Shown one piece after another: positions 1-13,700 of a stretch of DNA of 25,213 nucleotides (position 1 is its first letter; every line of letters starts with the position of its first letter). The stretch covers positions 1 to 25,213 of the forward strand of contig JANBPT010000714.1 in NCBI GenBank assembly GCA_027575765.1, read 5' to 3'. The position numbers and the translations under genes are program-made. Under the pieces are notes generated by a model. That model saw only the letters and a program-made list of their open reading frames with translations. It did no database searches and had not been told where the DNA came from. The DNA comes from Tieghemiomyces parasiticus (taxonomy: Eukaryota; Kickxellomycota; Dimargaritomycetes; Dimargaritales; Dimargaritaceae).

Positions 1-96
1 CCAGCTTCCGCTAAAGGTCCGTCAACCTCCAAATGGGCGGAACAGACATTCTGCGAAGGACCCATGCCACTGGCGGCGAAACACATGAGCTATATA
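1..96. repeat. Left terminal inverted repeat
   Basis: Bases 1-77 are identical to the reverse complement of 25137-25213. Base 78 differs, 79-85 match again, and similarity fades by about 96. A 77-base exact match ending at both window edges is typical of a contig that stops inside a genomic repeat, because 77 is a common assembler k-mer size. The repeat itself is probably dispersed in the genome. It could instead be the end of an inverted-repeat mobile element. Confidence 0.9.
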
Positions 97-1793
97 TATT
101 ACGACAAAGAACCCATCAAATAAAGAAAAAATCTTAGAAAAAAAGTAACTTCTTGTGCCATTTATGCCCAAAAATAGTGTTCTCACTAATCCAACAATGA
201 CTGAGCCCGTCACCGTGTTTCCCCTGGTCACGACCCACAAGAACGAGGCCCATTCTACATCTTGACCTCCCGCACAGGAAAGTGTTGTCACTGGAGGCAC
301 TAAAGAGCCTGGTGCGGAATTGTCAGACGGAGCCAACACAACAATATGACAGTCTAGTGCTCTGTTGAGGTGGCCACTAGACAGGTATTGTTTATTTCTC
401 CTGGCCACTATCATACTGTGGCGTTTCAAAGTAGCAATCATGTGGAAAAATGTAAGGAAAAGCATACAAAGAACACGGCATAAAAAAAAGCGGGCCAATA
501 GTGAAGGTATGATAGCATAGAAATGGCTAATTGTGTTATTCTTAGGAAAAATGCAATATAACACTAGAGTTGTTTGGTTTATGATTATTGGACTGCGAAT
601 CCGAGGTGAGGTGCCGCTGTTCCCAAGGCTACAGTAAGGCAGTGATCACCTTGGCTACACCAAGTTAATCAAGTTCGATTGTTACATCCACATAATAAGC
701 ATTATATATGATAACATGGCCTTATTGCCCTCCCGTCTATATTGCTACGGTTTTTCTTTTAATCTCCTCTTTCTCTCTTTCACATGGTTGCTTCTGCCAC
801 ATTTTGTATGGTAATGCAGGTTAGAAGGTGTATATAGAATACTTGTCTGTCAACCACCTCCATAAAAAGCCACACTTCCATATAACGTTACCGTGTTTCT
901 ATGGTATCCTCGCCTCCTTAGTATGTACTAGCACCACGTTTACCCTTTGGTCCATTGTCCTATTTTCTTGCCAATTGTTGCTACCAATACTTTACCTCTT
1001 TTACCTTCACCTCAAAACACCGATCAGGGCAACCGCTTGTAAATTCGGAATCCCCCCAGTCTCTCTGGGTGCCTCGTCCGTTCTGTCACCTCTACCCCCC
1101 CTTTGTATTATCTGGTATTTTGTAGCACTTAGTTACCCCTTGTAGCTTTACCCTTCCCTTAGCCCGCTCCGTACAGCTTATCTCTATCCTCATTAGCCAT
1201 GAGCCAACCCATAGCTTATTTAGTACTAGACTGGCCAACTCCTGCCAGTTTAGACCTGTTAGTGTTAGCCGCCATTTACTCACACTATAGATCAGCTGAC
1301 CGGTCCTTCTTTTTGTTACCTGATGTGGCAAGTTACCCTTGAGTGCCAAACCCCCAGATGACTAAGGCCTCCGCCAACCACTACATAAATTGTGCTGCTG
1401 TCACCCATGCCTGCATTTCGAACACCGGAGCCAGTCTTCTGCCAGTCCCCCTTCTCTGTATTGTCCTGGCCTAGTCCCCGGCGACCACTGGTTGCTCGGA
1501 GTTGTCAAACGGTGGCTGGGCAGTAGGAGGTTCACCACACTGGAGGCGGCTGTGGGCGTCTGGCAATCGGAGCTGGACATTCCCCCGCCAAGTGATTCAA
1601 GAATGTGTTTTGATAGTTGGATGGTAAGGGCGTGCCGAGTGGTGGCCATTAGTTTCATTATGAGTCATTAAGGCGTCAGTTGACAGAAACTTGGTTGATC
1701 TCCTATAATGACAAAAACACCCGGATGCTGTTAACAATATCACGTGGGATCGAGATTTTGTACAGAGGCTTGAAAATCCAGGGTGAAGGCGAA
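97..1793. other. 3' flank of the NRPS, no recognisable gene
   Basis: Small open frames occur here, for example 22-564 minus, 828-1145 plus, 1092-1349 minus and an antisense pair near 1390-1671, but none encodes a product I recognise. The plus strand is pyrimidine-rich from about 720 to 1150, which makes translations hydrophobic by composition. A palindromic CACGTG lies at 1741-1746. I see no clear AATAAA-type polyadenylation signal on the minus strand close below the stop. A tRNA-like fragment near 561-690 is treated under findings. Confidence 0.6.
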
Positions 1794-4700
1794 CTACATC
1801 AGGTCCGGTGTTGCCACCATTAGGCGTAGAGTTTCCGACCAGACACTGAGTAGGCGTTGGATCATAGGAGGAATGCCCTGATTCCTCTGCCCAATGACCA
1901 GCAGGTCCAGCCGATTCCCTTCATGGGTAACGGTCAGTTCGAATGGTCGGGTAAGTTCAAGTGTAGTGAGATCACGCAGTTCGGCCGTTATGTTAAGCTT
2001 CTCCTGTAATAGGGGTTGGCTGCCATCGGATGGCACAGAGGCTTGCGTCGGGGCCAGGTAGCTGAACCCGAAAGGTGGATCAATTTCGTAGGGCCTGCGT
2101 TGAGTGGGGTCTGTAAAGTCGCGCAGATATCGCACCAAGGCCAGCTTCATTCCATCTTCGATGCCTGTCCCGAGCGTCTCCTGGGTGTGGCGAAGGGTGG
2201 TTCTAAAGCCGGCCGCGCGTGGCGCATCAAGAACGACGGGGACGTAGTGGGCAAAGAAGCCCACGGTGCGGGAGAGGTCGAAGGCGGTGTCGCCAACGGG
2301 CCGGCGGCCGTGGGTCAAAAAGGCCAAACCCATGACGCTGAAGTGGAACACCTCCTGGTAGGCCATATGTAGAGCCGTGACCAACAGCTCAATGGGGGTG
2401 GCGCCAAAGCGGTTGGCGGCCGAGGTCAGGGTCGACGCGGAAATGTCCAGACAGACAAGGCATTCGGGATGCCGACCACCAGGAGTGCTTTCAAGCGTGA
2501 CCACTTCGCCCCGCAGACGCACCGCGAGGTCAGGGAGCGGTGGTGGTACAGTGAGGGTGTCGAGGTCGAGGTCCTGTGTTACCTGGTGCAGGTACTCGGC
2601 CCACGCTTGGCAGGAGACGGTGGGCGGTTCTACCTGCTGGTCCAGAAGTAGGCGGGTCAGGTCCTCGGCGAAGACCTTGTACGAGAGGTAGTCCGAGGCC
2701 AGGTGGTGGACGCAGTGGAAAAAGTACTGTTCGTGACCCAGGTCAAACACGTGGAATGTGCTGAGTGGACCACTTTCGATATCCAACTTGAGGCACAGCG
2801 AAGGTAACATGCTCATAGCAGTGGCGAAATCTTTGACGTGATGTAGTTCAAAACGGTAGTAATCGTGCAGTGGACGATCGCCAACGTCATAGGTCATGGT
2901 TCCCGTTTGCTCGTCCTGGCGGAAGAGACCACGGAGCATGGGGTGAAGTTCAACCATGCACCTGACCGCCGTTCCCCATTGCCACTCGGGAAAGGTACGG
3001 CCGGATTTGAACATAACAGGCAGGGTGAACGCGTTAGGTTTCGTGAGCGGCATGGAAAAGAACGCCAGCTGACCAGGCGTCAAATGAGGGCAACTCATAA
3101 CCTTCTGGTCCGCTCTGGTTCTGGTGGTCGCGGTTATGTTGACTGCTACGCAAAGTCTAGCCACCTGGCGTAGGGTGTTGTTGCGGTTGAGGTCGGCGAT
3201 AGCCAAATGGAGACCGTTACGCTGACATTGGGCCACCACCTGGATGGCAGATAAGGAGTTACCTCCGATCTGGTAAAAGGTGCTGTTCAGTCTAATGACA
3301 CTCGCGTCTAGACGCAGACAGTCCGCCACTGTCTGCATCAGTTGGGACTCGACGGGAGACAGGGTAGGCAGGTCAGTGTCCGTCGGTGAGCGGTTGAAGT
3401 GGAAAGGCGGCAGGGCCTTGCGGTCAACCTTGCCCACAGGGGTCCGAGGAAGCTCAGCCAGGCCCACCAGGGCACTGGGCACCATGTAGTGAGGGAGGCA
3501 GTTACGAAGCCAGTCGAGGACGGTCTCGTTATCACCAGGCAATGCAGGGCAGACGTAGCCGACCAGGTGCGTATCTTGGACCAGGACGCAGGCCTGGGTG
3601 ACCGTCGGGTGGGATTCGAGGACGGCCTCCACCTCGCCGAGCTCGACACGGAATCCACGCACCTTGACCTGGTGGTCGATACGGCCCAGACACTCGACCT
3701 GGCCGTCAGGGAGCCAGCGGGCCAGGTCCCCGCTCTGATACAGACGCTCGCCCGTCAGGGGCCAGGTAATGAACTTCTCCGCGGTCAGTTCAGGACGGTT
3801 CAGGTAGCCGCGGGCCAACCCCTTACCGCCCAGGTAGAGCTGGCCGATGATGCCGACGGGGGAAGGTCGCAGATGCTCGTCCAGGATGAGGCCCACCGCA
3901 TTCGGGAAAGGGCGGCCGATGGTGACGGTGGCGCCGGGTTTCAGCTCAACGCCGTGGGAGCCATTGGCCACCTCCGTGGGTCCGTACCAGTTGAATAGCC
4001 GTAGAGAGGTGGACCACTTATCGACCAAGGCTTGGCTGGACGGCTCGCCAGCGAGAACGAGACTGTACAGGCCTGGGAAATCACTGGGTTCGAACGGGGA
4101 CACGAGGGAGGGCGTACATGCCGCCCGGGTGGCCTGCTGGAGGGCCCGCTTCTGGTCACCCTGGGTAATCAGGAGGAGGCCGCCCACTGACAGGGTGGTC
4201 CAAATCTCCGACACAGAGACGTCAAAGGTGGGGGTGAGGAGCGTAGGCGTCACCACATCGGCCGTCATCCCGGTGGTCCTGATGAAACCCTGCAGGTGGT
4301 TGGCTGCAGCCCCGTGTTCGTGCATCACGCCCTTGGGGGTGCCCGTCGTGCCGGAGGTGTAAATCACGTAGGCCAGGTTCCCGCCGTCTATTTCTGCCTG
4401 GCTCATCCGACCGACCGCATGGTCACTATGGAGCCTAGACAGGTCGATTGCGAGTTGGGGGGTGGGCGTATCGGCTTTGAAGGTGGCTAAAAGGGCAGGG
4501 GGCCCTGCCACGGCCACACAGGCGGCATCGGCGAGAATGAACTGCTGCCGCTCGACCGGGTAATCTGGAGCAATGACCACGAAGGCCGAGCCGGTCATCC
4601 ACACCGCCAACTGGCCGACGATGAGTTCCACCGAGTTGCCAGCCAGGATGCCAATCACTTGGTCAGGCCCACCCTTGCCAGTCTGGTGGAGGCGATGGGC

Positions 4701-7700
4701 CAGATGGGTAGCCATCAGGTGGAGCTGACCGTAAGTGTATTCCTGCTCACCGTCACGGATCGCCACACGACCAGGCCCCGAATGGACGCAGGAGAGGAAG
4801 CCCTCGTGGGCATAGGAGTCGGTAGGGAGATTGATGGGGTTTCGGGCCCAGTCGTTGGTGAGGAGCTCGTGTTCGGATTCGGATAGCATACTCAAGGAAG
4901 CGACTAAATCTGAGGGCGACGTAGTGACCAGCGAGCGGATGGTGGTTTCTAGATGGTCCACGAAGCGTTCCACGTAGTCAGTGCTGAATACCCCGGATTG
5001 AAAGCCGGCCTTGACGTAGAGTTGCGTATCTTGGTGCGCTACTATGAGAGTCAGGGGTACGTCGGTAGGGTCGTGGCTGTCGAGGAGACTAAGGCGGATG
5101 GGCAGGTCCGTGTCGGACTGCACTTCAGGGTAGTTCTGGTAGGCGAGAAGTACGTTGAACAGTGGTTGCTCCGGACTCATGCCGCTCCACCGGTGGATAT
5201 CGGTCAGCCGGCAGTGTTCAAAGTCATAGGCCGCCGTGTCATCATGGTGGAGGGTCTGAAGGAAGTCACCCACGGTGAGCGCTCGGCCGATACGGGCACG
5301 GCAAGGGATGGTGCTGATGCAAGGCCCAATGGTGGACTCGACTTGCGCCACGGCCACGTTGCGGCCGGACACCACCGTGCCAAAGACCGGATGCTCGGAC
5401 CCCGTGTGGCGGTGGAGGACCAGGGCCACGGCGGCTCTAAAAAACGTGGATACTGCGACACCATACGACTGGGTAAAGTTGATGACTTGATCGCCTATTT
5501 CCAGGGTGCGGGCCAGGGAGCCGTAGTATGCTGCGTCAGAGGGCTTGACAGTCAAGTCGGGCACGCAGTAAGGGTCGACCAATAGGCTGGGCATCTCAAT
5601 GCCATCCAACTGGGCCGCCCAGAACTGTTCGGCTTTAGTCGTGTCGCCAGCTTGAATATACGCCACCAGCTCCTTCACCTGGCCTGCGGGTGGCACTACT
5701 CGCCCGGCGTAGTTGAGCAGTAGGGCGTTCGTAAACAAGCCCCCTGACCACCCGTCGAGGATGGCGTGGTGAATTGAGATGACCAGGCGGTGGTGTTCCG
5801 GAGCAAGGTGAAACAGGCCGAAGCGGATGGGGATCTGCTTGAGGTCGAAGCCCTGTTCCCTCTCAAGCCTTATGTACTCCGCTTGGGCTAGAGCAGGGTC
5901 TAGGTCCGACCAGTCAGCCACGAGCCAGCGGGCGTCGGCGTGCTTCCTGACTAGCTGCATGTTGGTGAATGGCGTATCGGGCAGTCCCAGTAAGAACTGG
6001 GTGCGGAGGATGGGGTGCTGCTGGGCGGTTTCTATCCAGGCATTCTGCAGCCGCACTGTGTCTAGAGGGCCCTGGATGTCGTAGATTGACTGCACTAAGT
6101 AGGCCGCCGGGTCTTTGAGTGTGGCCAGAAGGAGACCCTCCTGAATCGGGAGACAAGGGTATAAATCATCAACTTCATCAACCGGCAGGCCCAAATTTGG
6201 TAGAGTAATCTGAACCAAACGGCCAAATACAGGTTTGGATAGACTGGGAAGACCAAAGTCGCTAGCCGTGTGACACGGGAGGGGACTGGCTAGTGCGGCT
6301 TGGATGAGCTGCTGGAGGTTGTCGAGCCAATGGTTGGTGATGGTGTTGGCCGTTCTCTCGTGGTACATCACGGTTGAGTACTCGAGGTTTAGGGTGAGAC
6401 CATGTTTCCCGTCGTAATCACATGAGGCGCTCGAGGCATACTGAACTACCTCATCAAGGCTCAGGGCGTGTGACCAACGGCTGCCTAGGGAGGATGGAGA
6501 CCAGAAGCCATCGCTAGAGTAAAGTTGATCCGACCGGTCAACGTAGTTAAACACGACTCCGGTGGGCTGAGTAAGGGAGTTGTCACGGGTCAATTGCGAA
6601 GGATTCCTTCCTTTCAAGTACTTGAGGAGGCCGTAGGGGAAGCCGCTGTCAGGAATGGAGTGCAGGCGCTGCTTGACGTGGGCCAGCAGGCGCAGTGCTT
6701 GGGGAAGGGATGCATAATGCTCGCTCTGGTCGGGATGGAAAGCGACCGGGTAGATGGCTGTGAACCAGCCGAGGGTGCGTGACACGTCAAGGTCCGAACG
6801 CCAGGGTTGGCGGCCATGGCCCTCCATTTGCACTTCCAGTGAGTCCAGTTGGAAGGTAGTGGTGAGGGCCATGACGAGCGAGGCCACCATGAACTCCTGC
6901 GGCGAGGCGTCCACCCGCGGTGCCGCTTGCTCATAGAGTATTTGGGACAATTCCAACCCCAGATTCCGCCCTACTGATTGGACAGTGCGATAGGTGACTG
7001 GAACAGGTAGAATGTCGATCGGAAGGGTAGAAACCGGACCGTGGTCGGGCCACAGGTCGTCAGCTAGAGTCGGGGCGTAATCGTTGACTAACATGGCCCA
7101 TTCGCGAAAGGGAAGGGTCTTGGGCTGCAGCATCTGGCCCTGCAGTAGGGTCTCGAGGTCCTCCAGCATAATGCGCCAGGACACAAAGTCAATACACAGG
7201 TGGTGGACGGTGAGGTAGACGTAGGGCTGTGCGTCCACAGTGAGTAAAGAGCAGGCTAACACCGGACCGTGCTCCACACTGATGGACTGCTGTGTGCGGA
7301 GAACCCAGTCGTCATAGTCATCTAGCAGTAGGCTTTCCTCGGTGACCGAGGCAAAGCGGGCCAGAAAGGCGTCGGTGCTGGTGTCCTCGGGAAGTGGTAG
7401 CACTGCCATACTCGACTTGCCATCCATGTCAGTTAAATGCAGGCGTAGAATGTCATGATGCACCACCAGGGCTCGGATGGCCTCCTTGAAAGCGGCTAGA
7501 GTGGGTGGACTCCGACAGCTAAGTAGGGAGGACTGGTTGAAGTGGTTGACATAACGCATACTTGGGATGACTTGGCGCATAACGGCGGTGGGGGATAAAG
7601 GGCCTGAAGGGTCCATTTGGGGTTTGGGCTCACATACATCCAGAATCGGCTCGGCACATTGCTCTAGACGTGTTAGCATCGGGTGCTTCAAGATATCGGC

Positions 7701-10700
7701 CACCGTGAGCTTCAAACCGTAATTCTTACATTGTGAGGAGAACAGAATGGCCGAGATGGAGTCGCCACCCAGGCGCAGAAAGGAAGCCGAGGGAACTACC
7801 CGAGCAGGATCAACATTGAGAGTCTCAATGAGGGCGCGACGAAGGGTGGAAAACGTCTTGGAAACCGGTAGGTCGTCGGAGCCGTCCAGGTCCGGCTCTT
7901 GGGGTAGAGGCAGGGCCTGGAGTGCCCGACGGTCGACTTTACCAATGGAGGTCAGGGGCAGGACTATCATCGACACAATCACTGAAGGGACCATGTAGTG
8001 GGGCAGCTTAGCCGCGATGTGCTCCTTCAGCGCTTCGACCTTGACATCGGTGGGTGAGATGTAGACGACCAAGCACTTGTCTTTGACCAGGGCCACAGCG
8101 TTGGCTAAGCCGGGGAAGGCCTGACAAGTACTCTCAATTTCGCCCAGCTCGATACGGAAACCGCGTAGTTTGACCTGGAAGTCCTTGCGACCCAGTACTT
8201 GCACCTCACCATCAGTCAGCCAACAGCCAACGTCGCCGGTACGGTATAATCGGCCAGTACCAAAGGGATTCCCCACGAACGCTTGGTTTGTCAGGTCGGA
8301 TCGTTTCCAGTAACCCTCAGCCACGCCAGCACCGCCAATACAAATCTCACCTGGTCGGCCGATAGGCACGGGGCGTAGCTGGTCGTCTAGGACATGACAC
8401 TGCATATTTGCCATCGTAGTTCCGATGGTAATGTTGTCGCCAGGTCTCATGAGTCGACCATGGCTAAGAATGGTTGCCTCCGTGGGACCATAGGCGTTAT
8501 ACAGTCGAGCCCGACCAAACCATTTGGCGGCGGCACTTGCTTGGAATGCTTCACCGCCGACCAGGAGGTGGGTTATGTTGTAATAATCCGTGGGCTCAAG
8601 GGCCGCCAGGAGAGAGGGAACCAAGAAGCAGGCGGTGATGCGATGTAGGTCATCAAGGATCTGCCCGTCCTGGAAAACCAGGGTTCCACCGGCATGAAAG
8701 GTACCAAATATCTCCAACAGGTGGACGTCAAAGGAAAAGTTGGAAATCAGGAGAAACCGGCAGTCAGGGAGTATCTGAAAGCGTTCGCTATATGCCAGGA
8801 TAAAGTTGGCCAGGGAGCGGTGGGTGACCTGGACGCCCTTCGGCTGGCCAGTGGTGCCCGAGGTGAATATGATATAAGCCAAGGAGTCCAGGGTATGCTC
8901 AGGGGTAGGGTCTAATACCTGCACCTGTGAGGCTTTGGTTAGGACGCGGTCAGCATATATAAGTCGATCATCGGTGAAGCCAAGCTCGGCAGCTAGCTCG
9001 CCTGTGGCAGAGTGAGTCACACCCCATGGGTCGTCCAGAAGGTCTACCATGTAGAGGAGGCGGTCCGGGGCGTTGTTGGCGTCCATGGGCACGCACACAC
9101 CTCCCAGGAGGAGTACGGCAAGGTAGCTGAATATGAACTCAGGGCAGCGCGTAAATAACAGTGCCACTCGGTCGCCACAGCGAGCGCCTTGGCTATGCAG
9201 GGCAGCAGCAATGGCACAGGCCCGGTGGTGCACCTCGGCGTAGGTGAACTGGTCGGTGGCGGACTCCAGGGCAATGGCGTCAGCACGGGTGGCCAAATGC
9301 TGGGTGAAGAACTGGTGGGCCAGCCAGTCCTTCTGCGGGAAGTCGATGGTGGTGCCGTCGGACCACTGGCGGATCAGCACCTGCTCTGCTGCAGGCAGGG
9401 TCAGGATGTTACCAAGTTGTTCAGTAAGGCCAGAGACAATGGCAGTTAAGCAATGGTCGATGAAGTGGACTAGGTAGTGGGCGTAGCTCGGGTTGCAGTA
9501 TCGGGTCAGGTAACTCAAATTCAGCATTAACGTATCATCCTGGTCATAGAAATTGGCAGTGTATGCATACTCTGTAAAGTTCTGTCCGGAACGAGGGACG
9601 TAGTTGATCTGGTCGGTACGGGCGGAGGTCGTGGTCTCGTAGTTGTCATAGACTAGGAGGGAGGTGAACAGGTCACTATCGGCATCTAGCTCAGCCCACC
9701 GCTTGATATCGACTAGACTACATTGCTCGTACGCGGTGAGGGTCCCTGAGTCAGCATTGACTTGACGGAGGAAATCGGTGATGGTATGGTTGCGGTCAAC
9801 TCTCACGCGTAGGGGTAGAGTATTGATACACATACCCACCATACCTTCGATGCCAGGGACGGGCAGGTTGCGACCCGACACGAGTACACCCAACGTAACC
9901 TCCTCATTCTCGCCAAGATACCGAGCTAATGTTAGGGCCCAGACGGCGCGAAGTAGGGAGTTTACGGTCAGCCCCATCCCACGGCAGAACTGTTTGATGG
10001 CGAGGAGGCTTGTGGACACGGGGTGACGAATCTCACCGTGCTCAGTTGGCATGGCGTTGGACTCTCTGGGGAACTGGATGGCGGGGTGCAGCTTGACTCC
10101 ATCCAGATTATCCCTCCAGAAAGCTGCCATGCCTTCCTGGTCAATGTGGGTCAGATTCCGGATAAATTCATGGTACTGAGGCCGCGGCTGGGCCTTCACA
10201 CCGTGGTAATACTCCAGGGATTCGGCCATCACGATACTCTCCGACCAAGCGTCGAGCAAGGCGTGATGGAACGTGGTGCAGAACAGGTGCCGATCAGCCG
10301 GACCGCGGTAGACGGCAAAGCGAAGCAGCGGACCAGTCAGGGTGAACCCACGCGCCCGGTCGGCGACAAGGTGGTGGTGCTCGACCTGGTCAAGACCTGC
10401 CAGGGGCTGGTCATGGTAGGTCCACTCGAAATCAGTGTCACGGAGTACCACTTGGAGGAAGGCATTCTGCGACTGGTCGGTGGGAACAAGGAACTTGGTA
10501 CGCAGGATCTGGTGAGATCGGACGACCTGCGACCAGCTCTGGTGCAGTTTGGCCACGTCAAGCGGGCCCGTCAGGTCGTAGACCGTCTGCACCATGTAGG
10601 CTCTGGGGTCTTTGAGGGTGCTGACGAGAAACCCCTGCTGCAGGCTGGACACGGGCAAGATATCCTCGATGGTTTCAGTCCCGACACCCATGTTTGTCGC

Positions 10701-13700
10701 AATCTCGGCTGCCAGATCCTCAATAGCCACCTCAGTGGAAGCAACTAGTTCAAACGGCCGGTAGGCCATCGTGGTCGAGGGCGAGCTATCAAAGTCTATG
10801 ATACCAGCAAGCGCCGCAGGGGTGCCGTACTGGAATATCTGCGCCATAGTGACATAGATGCCATAGTCACGGCACAGTGAGGAGAGCCTGATGGCCGAGA
10901 TGGAGTCACCACCCATTTGGAAGAAGGAGTCGTGGATGTCGATCTTGCCTGCGGACAAGTTTAGCGTTTGAGCCATAGCCGCCACAACTTGGCGCTCCGC
11001 GTTATTTCGGGGACCCTGCGTCGTGCTGCCTTCATCGCGAACCAGTAGCGCAGGAACCAGCTTCTTGAGGTGGCGGCGGTCCACCTTGCCGTTATGGCTA
11101 AGTGGGAGCTGGTCCAGGGCGAAGGTGACTGTGGGTACCATGTAGGCCGGGAGACGGGCAGTAGTAAAGGCCTTGACTTGGCAGACCGGTACGCCCTGGG
11201 GGGTCACAAAGGCGTACAGCTTACCATCCAACAGGACGGCCGCTGCCGATTCGACCTCTGGGGTTTGGAGAATAATCGCCTCCACCTCGGTCAGTTCCAC
11301 ACGGTAGCCGCGGACCTTGACCTGGTCGTCTTTCCGGGCGATGTACTCCACCGTGCCGTCGAGCAGCCAGCGACCCAGATCGCCCGAACGGTAGAGCCGA
11401 CCCTTGCCAGTGAACGGATTGGGCACGAACTGGGTGCGGTTCAGCTCCGGGCGGTTGAGGTAACCGCGTGTCACACAGGGGCCGCCGAAACAGATTTCAC
11501 CCATGACCCCAAAAGGTACGGGACGCAGCTCAGCATCCAAGACGTAGCACTCCGTGTTGGGTATCGGATTGCCCACCGTGACCTGGTCGTCCGGCCCGAG
11601 CTGGATCGAATGCGTGGCGAAGGCCTCTGCGGGGCCGTACAGATTGAGCACCCGGCAGTGGCGGGCCCAGCGTTGGGCGAGTAGGGTGGGCAGGGCTTCG
11701 CCGGCCGTGATGATTTGCTGCAAGTTGGGATACTTGCCCGGATCAAGCATCGCCAAGACGGATGGTGTGATCATTACCGCCTCCACTCGCGGCAGCGTGT
11801 CCAGCAGCTCAGTGCGCACCACAAGCGTGCCCCCCTGGGCCAGGGTGGTGAGCACCTCGAGGATGAGGCAATCGAATCCCAAGGCCATGTTCTGCATGAA
11901 CCGTGCCCCGGGAGCAACCCCGTGCACCTTCTCCGACTGCTGGAGGTAGCTGGCCACCGTACGGTGTTCGATAGGTACTCCCTTAGGCCGACCGGTCGTA
12001 CCTGACGTGTAGATGACGTGAGAGAGGTTGGCGGGAGAGACCTGCGGCAGGGGCACCGGGGCCTGGTCGGTGGGGCTGGAGTACATGATGGCCCCAATAT
12101 CATGGATTTGGACCCCTGGCAGCTCACCGATACTGGTAACCAATGCTGCATCAGTCACGTTGGACAGAATGTGCCGCATGCCACAGTCTTCGACAATGAG
12201 GCGAAGCCGGTCTAAGGGCAGGTCTGCATCCAGCGGTACAAAGGCGCCGCCGGCCTGCAGGATGGCCACCATGCCCACTACCAGAGTGGGGTGTCGCCGA
12301 ATGAGCAGGCCGACCGGCTCTTCACGATGGACAGCCTGGGAGAGGAGGTAACCAGCGACCTGGGTGGCCCGGTCGAAAAGCTCCTGGTAGGTCCAGCCGA
12401 TAAGGCCCGTGTCGGGGTCGTCGTATTCTACGGCGTTGGTGTCAGGGGTACGCCGGACTTGTTGGGCGACCAGGTCATGCACACAGACGTCACAGTTGAC
12501 CGCCGCAGTAGGTCGGGCGAGGACATCGGTCACCGCTTGAAGCTCACTAGGGGAGAGGAGCTGCAGGCTAGAGAGGGTTGCCACGCCTCGGTCACCCTCG
12601 CGTAGGCAATCTACCAGTTTTGCGAAGACTTTTTGAAGGTGCTGACCCAAGGCCTCGACGTAGGGGGCGGCAAAGGTGGCGAGGTCCCAGTTGAGGTAGC
12701 CAAAGATGTGACCATCCTCTGGCTGGGCAATGACGGTCATGGCATACTCGGCGGAGCGTACGATGGTCAGGTCAGAAAATTTGACAGTTTCGTCCACTCT
12801 CTCTGAGCCCCAGTCGGGCACATTCTCATATACGAGTAGCGTGTTGAACAGATCCGAAACGGACACGTCGCTCGGCACCCACTTATCAATTTTAGTGAGG
12901 TGGTTGTATTCATGTGGGATACCCAACCGGCCCTCGTCATTCAGCCTACGGAGATGTGCGACTACGTGCAGCTCAGGGTCAATGTGGACTCGGCAAGGCA
13001 CGGTATTAACGAGACACCCGATAAGCCTCTCGATATCGGCCAGAGGAAGGGCGCGGCCAGAAACCACGCTACCAAACACAACGTCTTCCTGGCCCGTATA
13101 GCGATACAGCAGCAGGGCCCAGGCGGCCTTCAATAAAGTATACAACGTAAGGCCGTGCAGTTGGGACAACTTCTTTAGCTCGTTTAGGCCAGCGTAGAGG
13201 CGGAAACGATGCTCGCGCTTAGTCCGAATGGCACTGGGATCCCTGGGTAGGGAAAGTAGCGAGGGCTGCTTGATACCGTGGAGGTAGGTCCGCCAGTACT
13301 CACGGGCATGACCATCATCCTGTAGCTGGGTCCATTTTACATAGTCACGGAGCTGCGGAGGAGCTGCGGCGGTTAGGGAAGAGTTGCCTCCCAGGGTACG
13401 ACGCAGTTCGTCAAGGAGCACGCCCATGCTCCAACCATCCATTAGGGCGTGGTGGGCCGTCATAATCAACCGGTAGCTGCCCTTGGCTTCCCGCTTGACC
13501 AACGCACGCAGCAATGGATCGCCAGCTACGAAGCCACGCCGCCAATTGGATGCGATATACTCGGTCTCCGTTTCCACGTGGATTTCTACCCAGTCATCGA
13601 CCGTGGTCCAACCAAAACGTGGCTCCTTGGTCACGACTTGGACGCCATTGCAGTAGGCATTGCTGAAGGTCGTCAGAAATATGGTGCGCAGGATAGCGTG

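Noticed and set aside
828..1145. Plus-strand frame of 105 codons with several hydrophobic stretches
   Set aside because: The hydrophobicity follows from pyrimidine-rich DNA. There is no recognisable family or supporting context.
10023..10748. Open frame of 241 codons on the plus strand, and similar ones at 3399-3998 and 4953-5585
   Set aside because: They lie antisense inside the NRPS frame, show no recognisable product, and are expected as shadows of GC-rich coding DNA.
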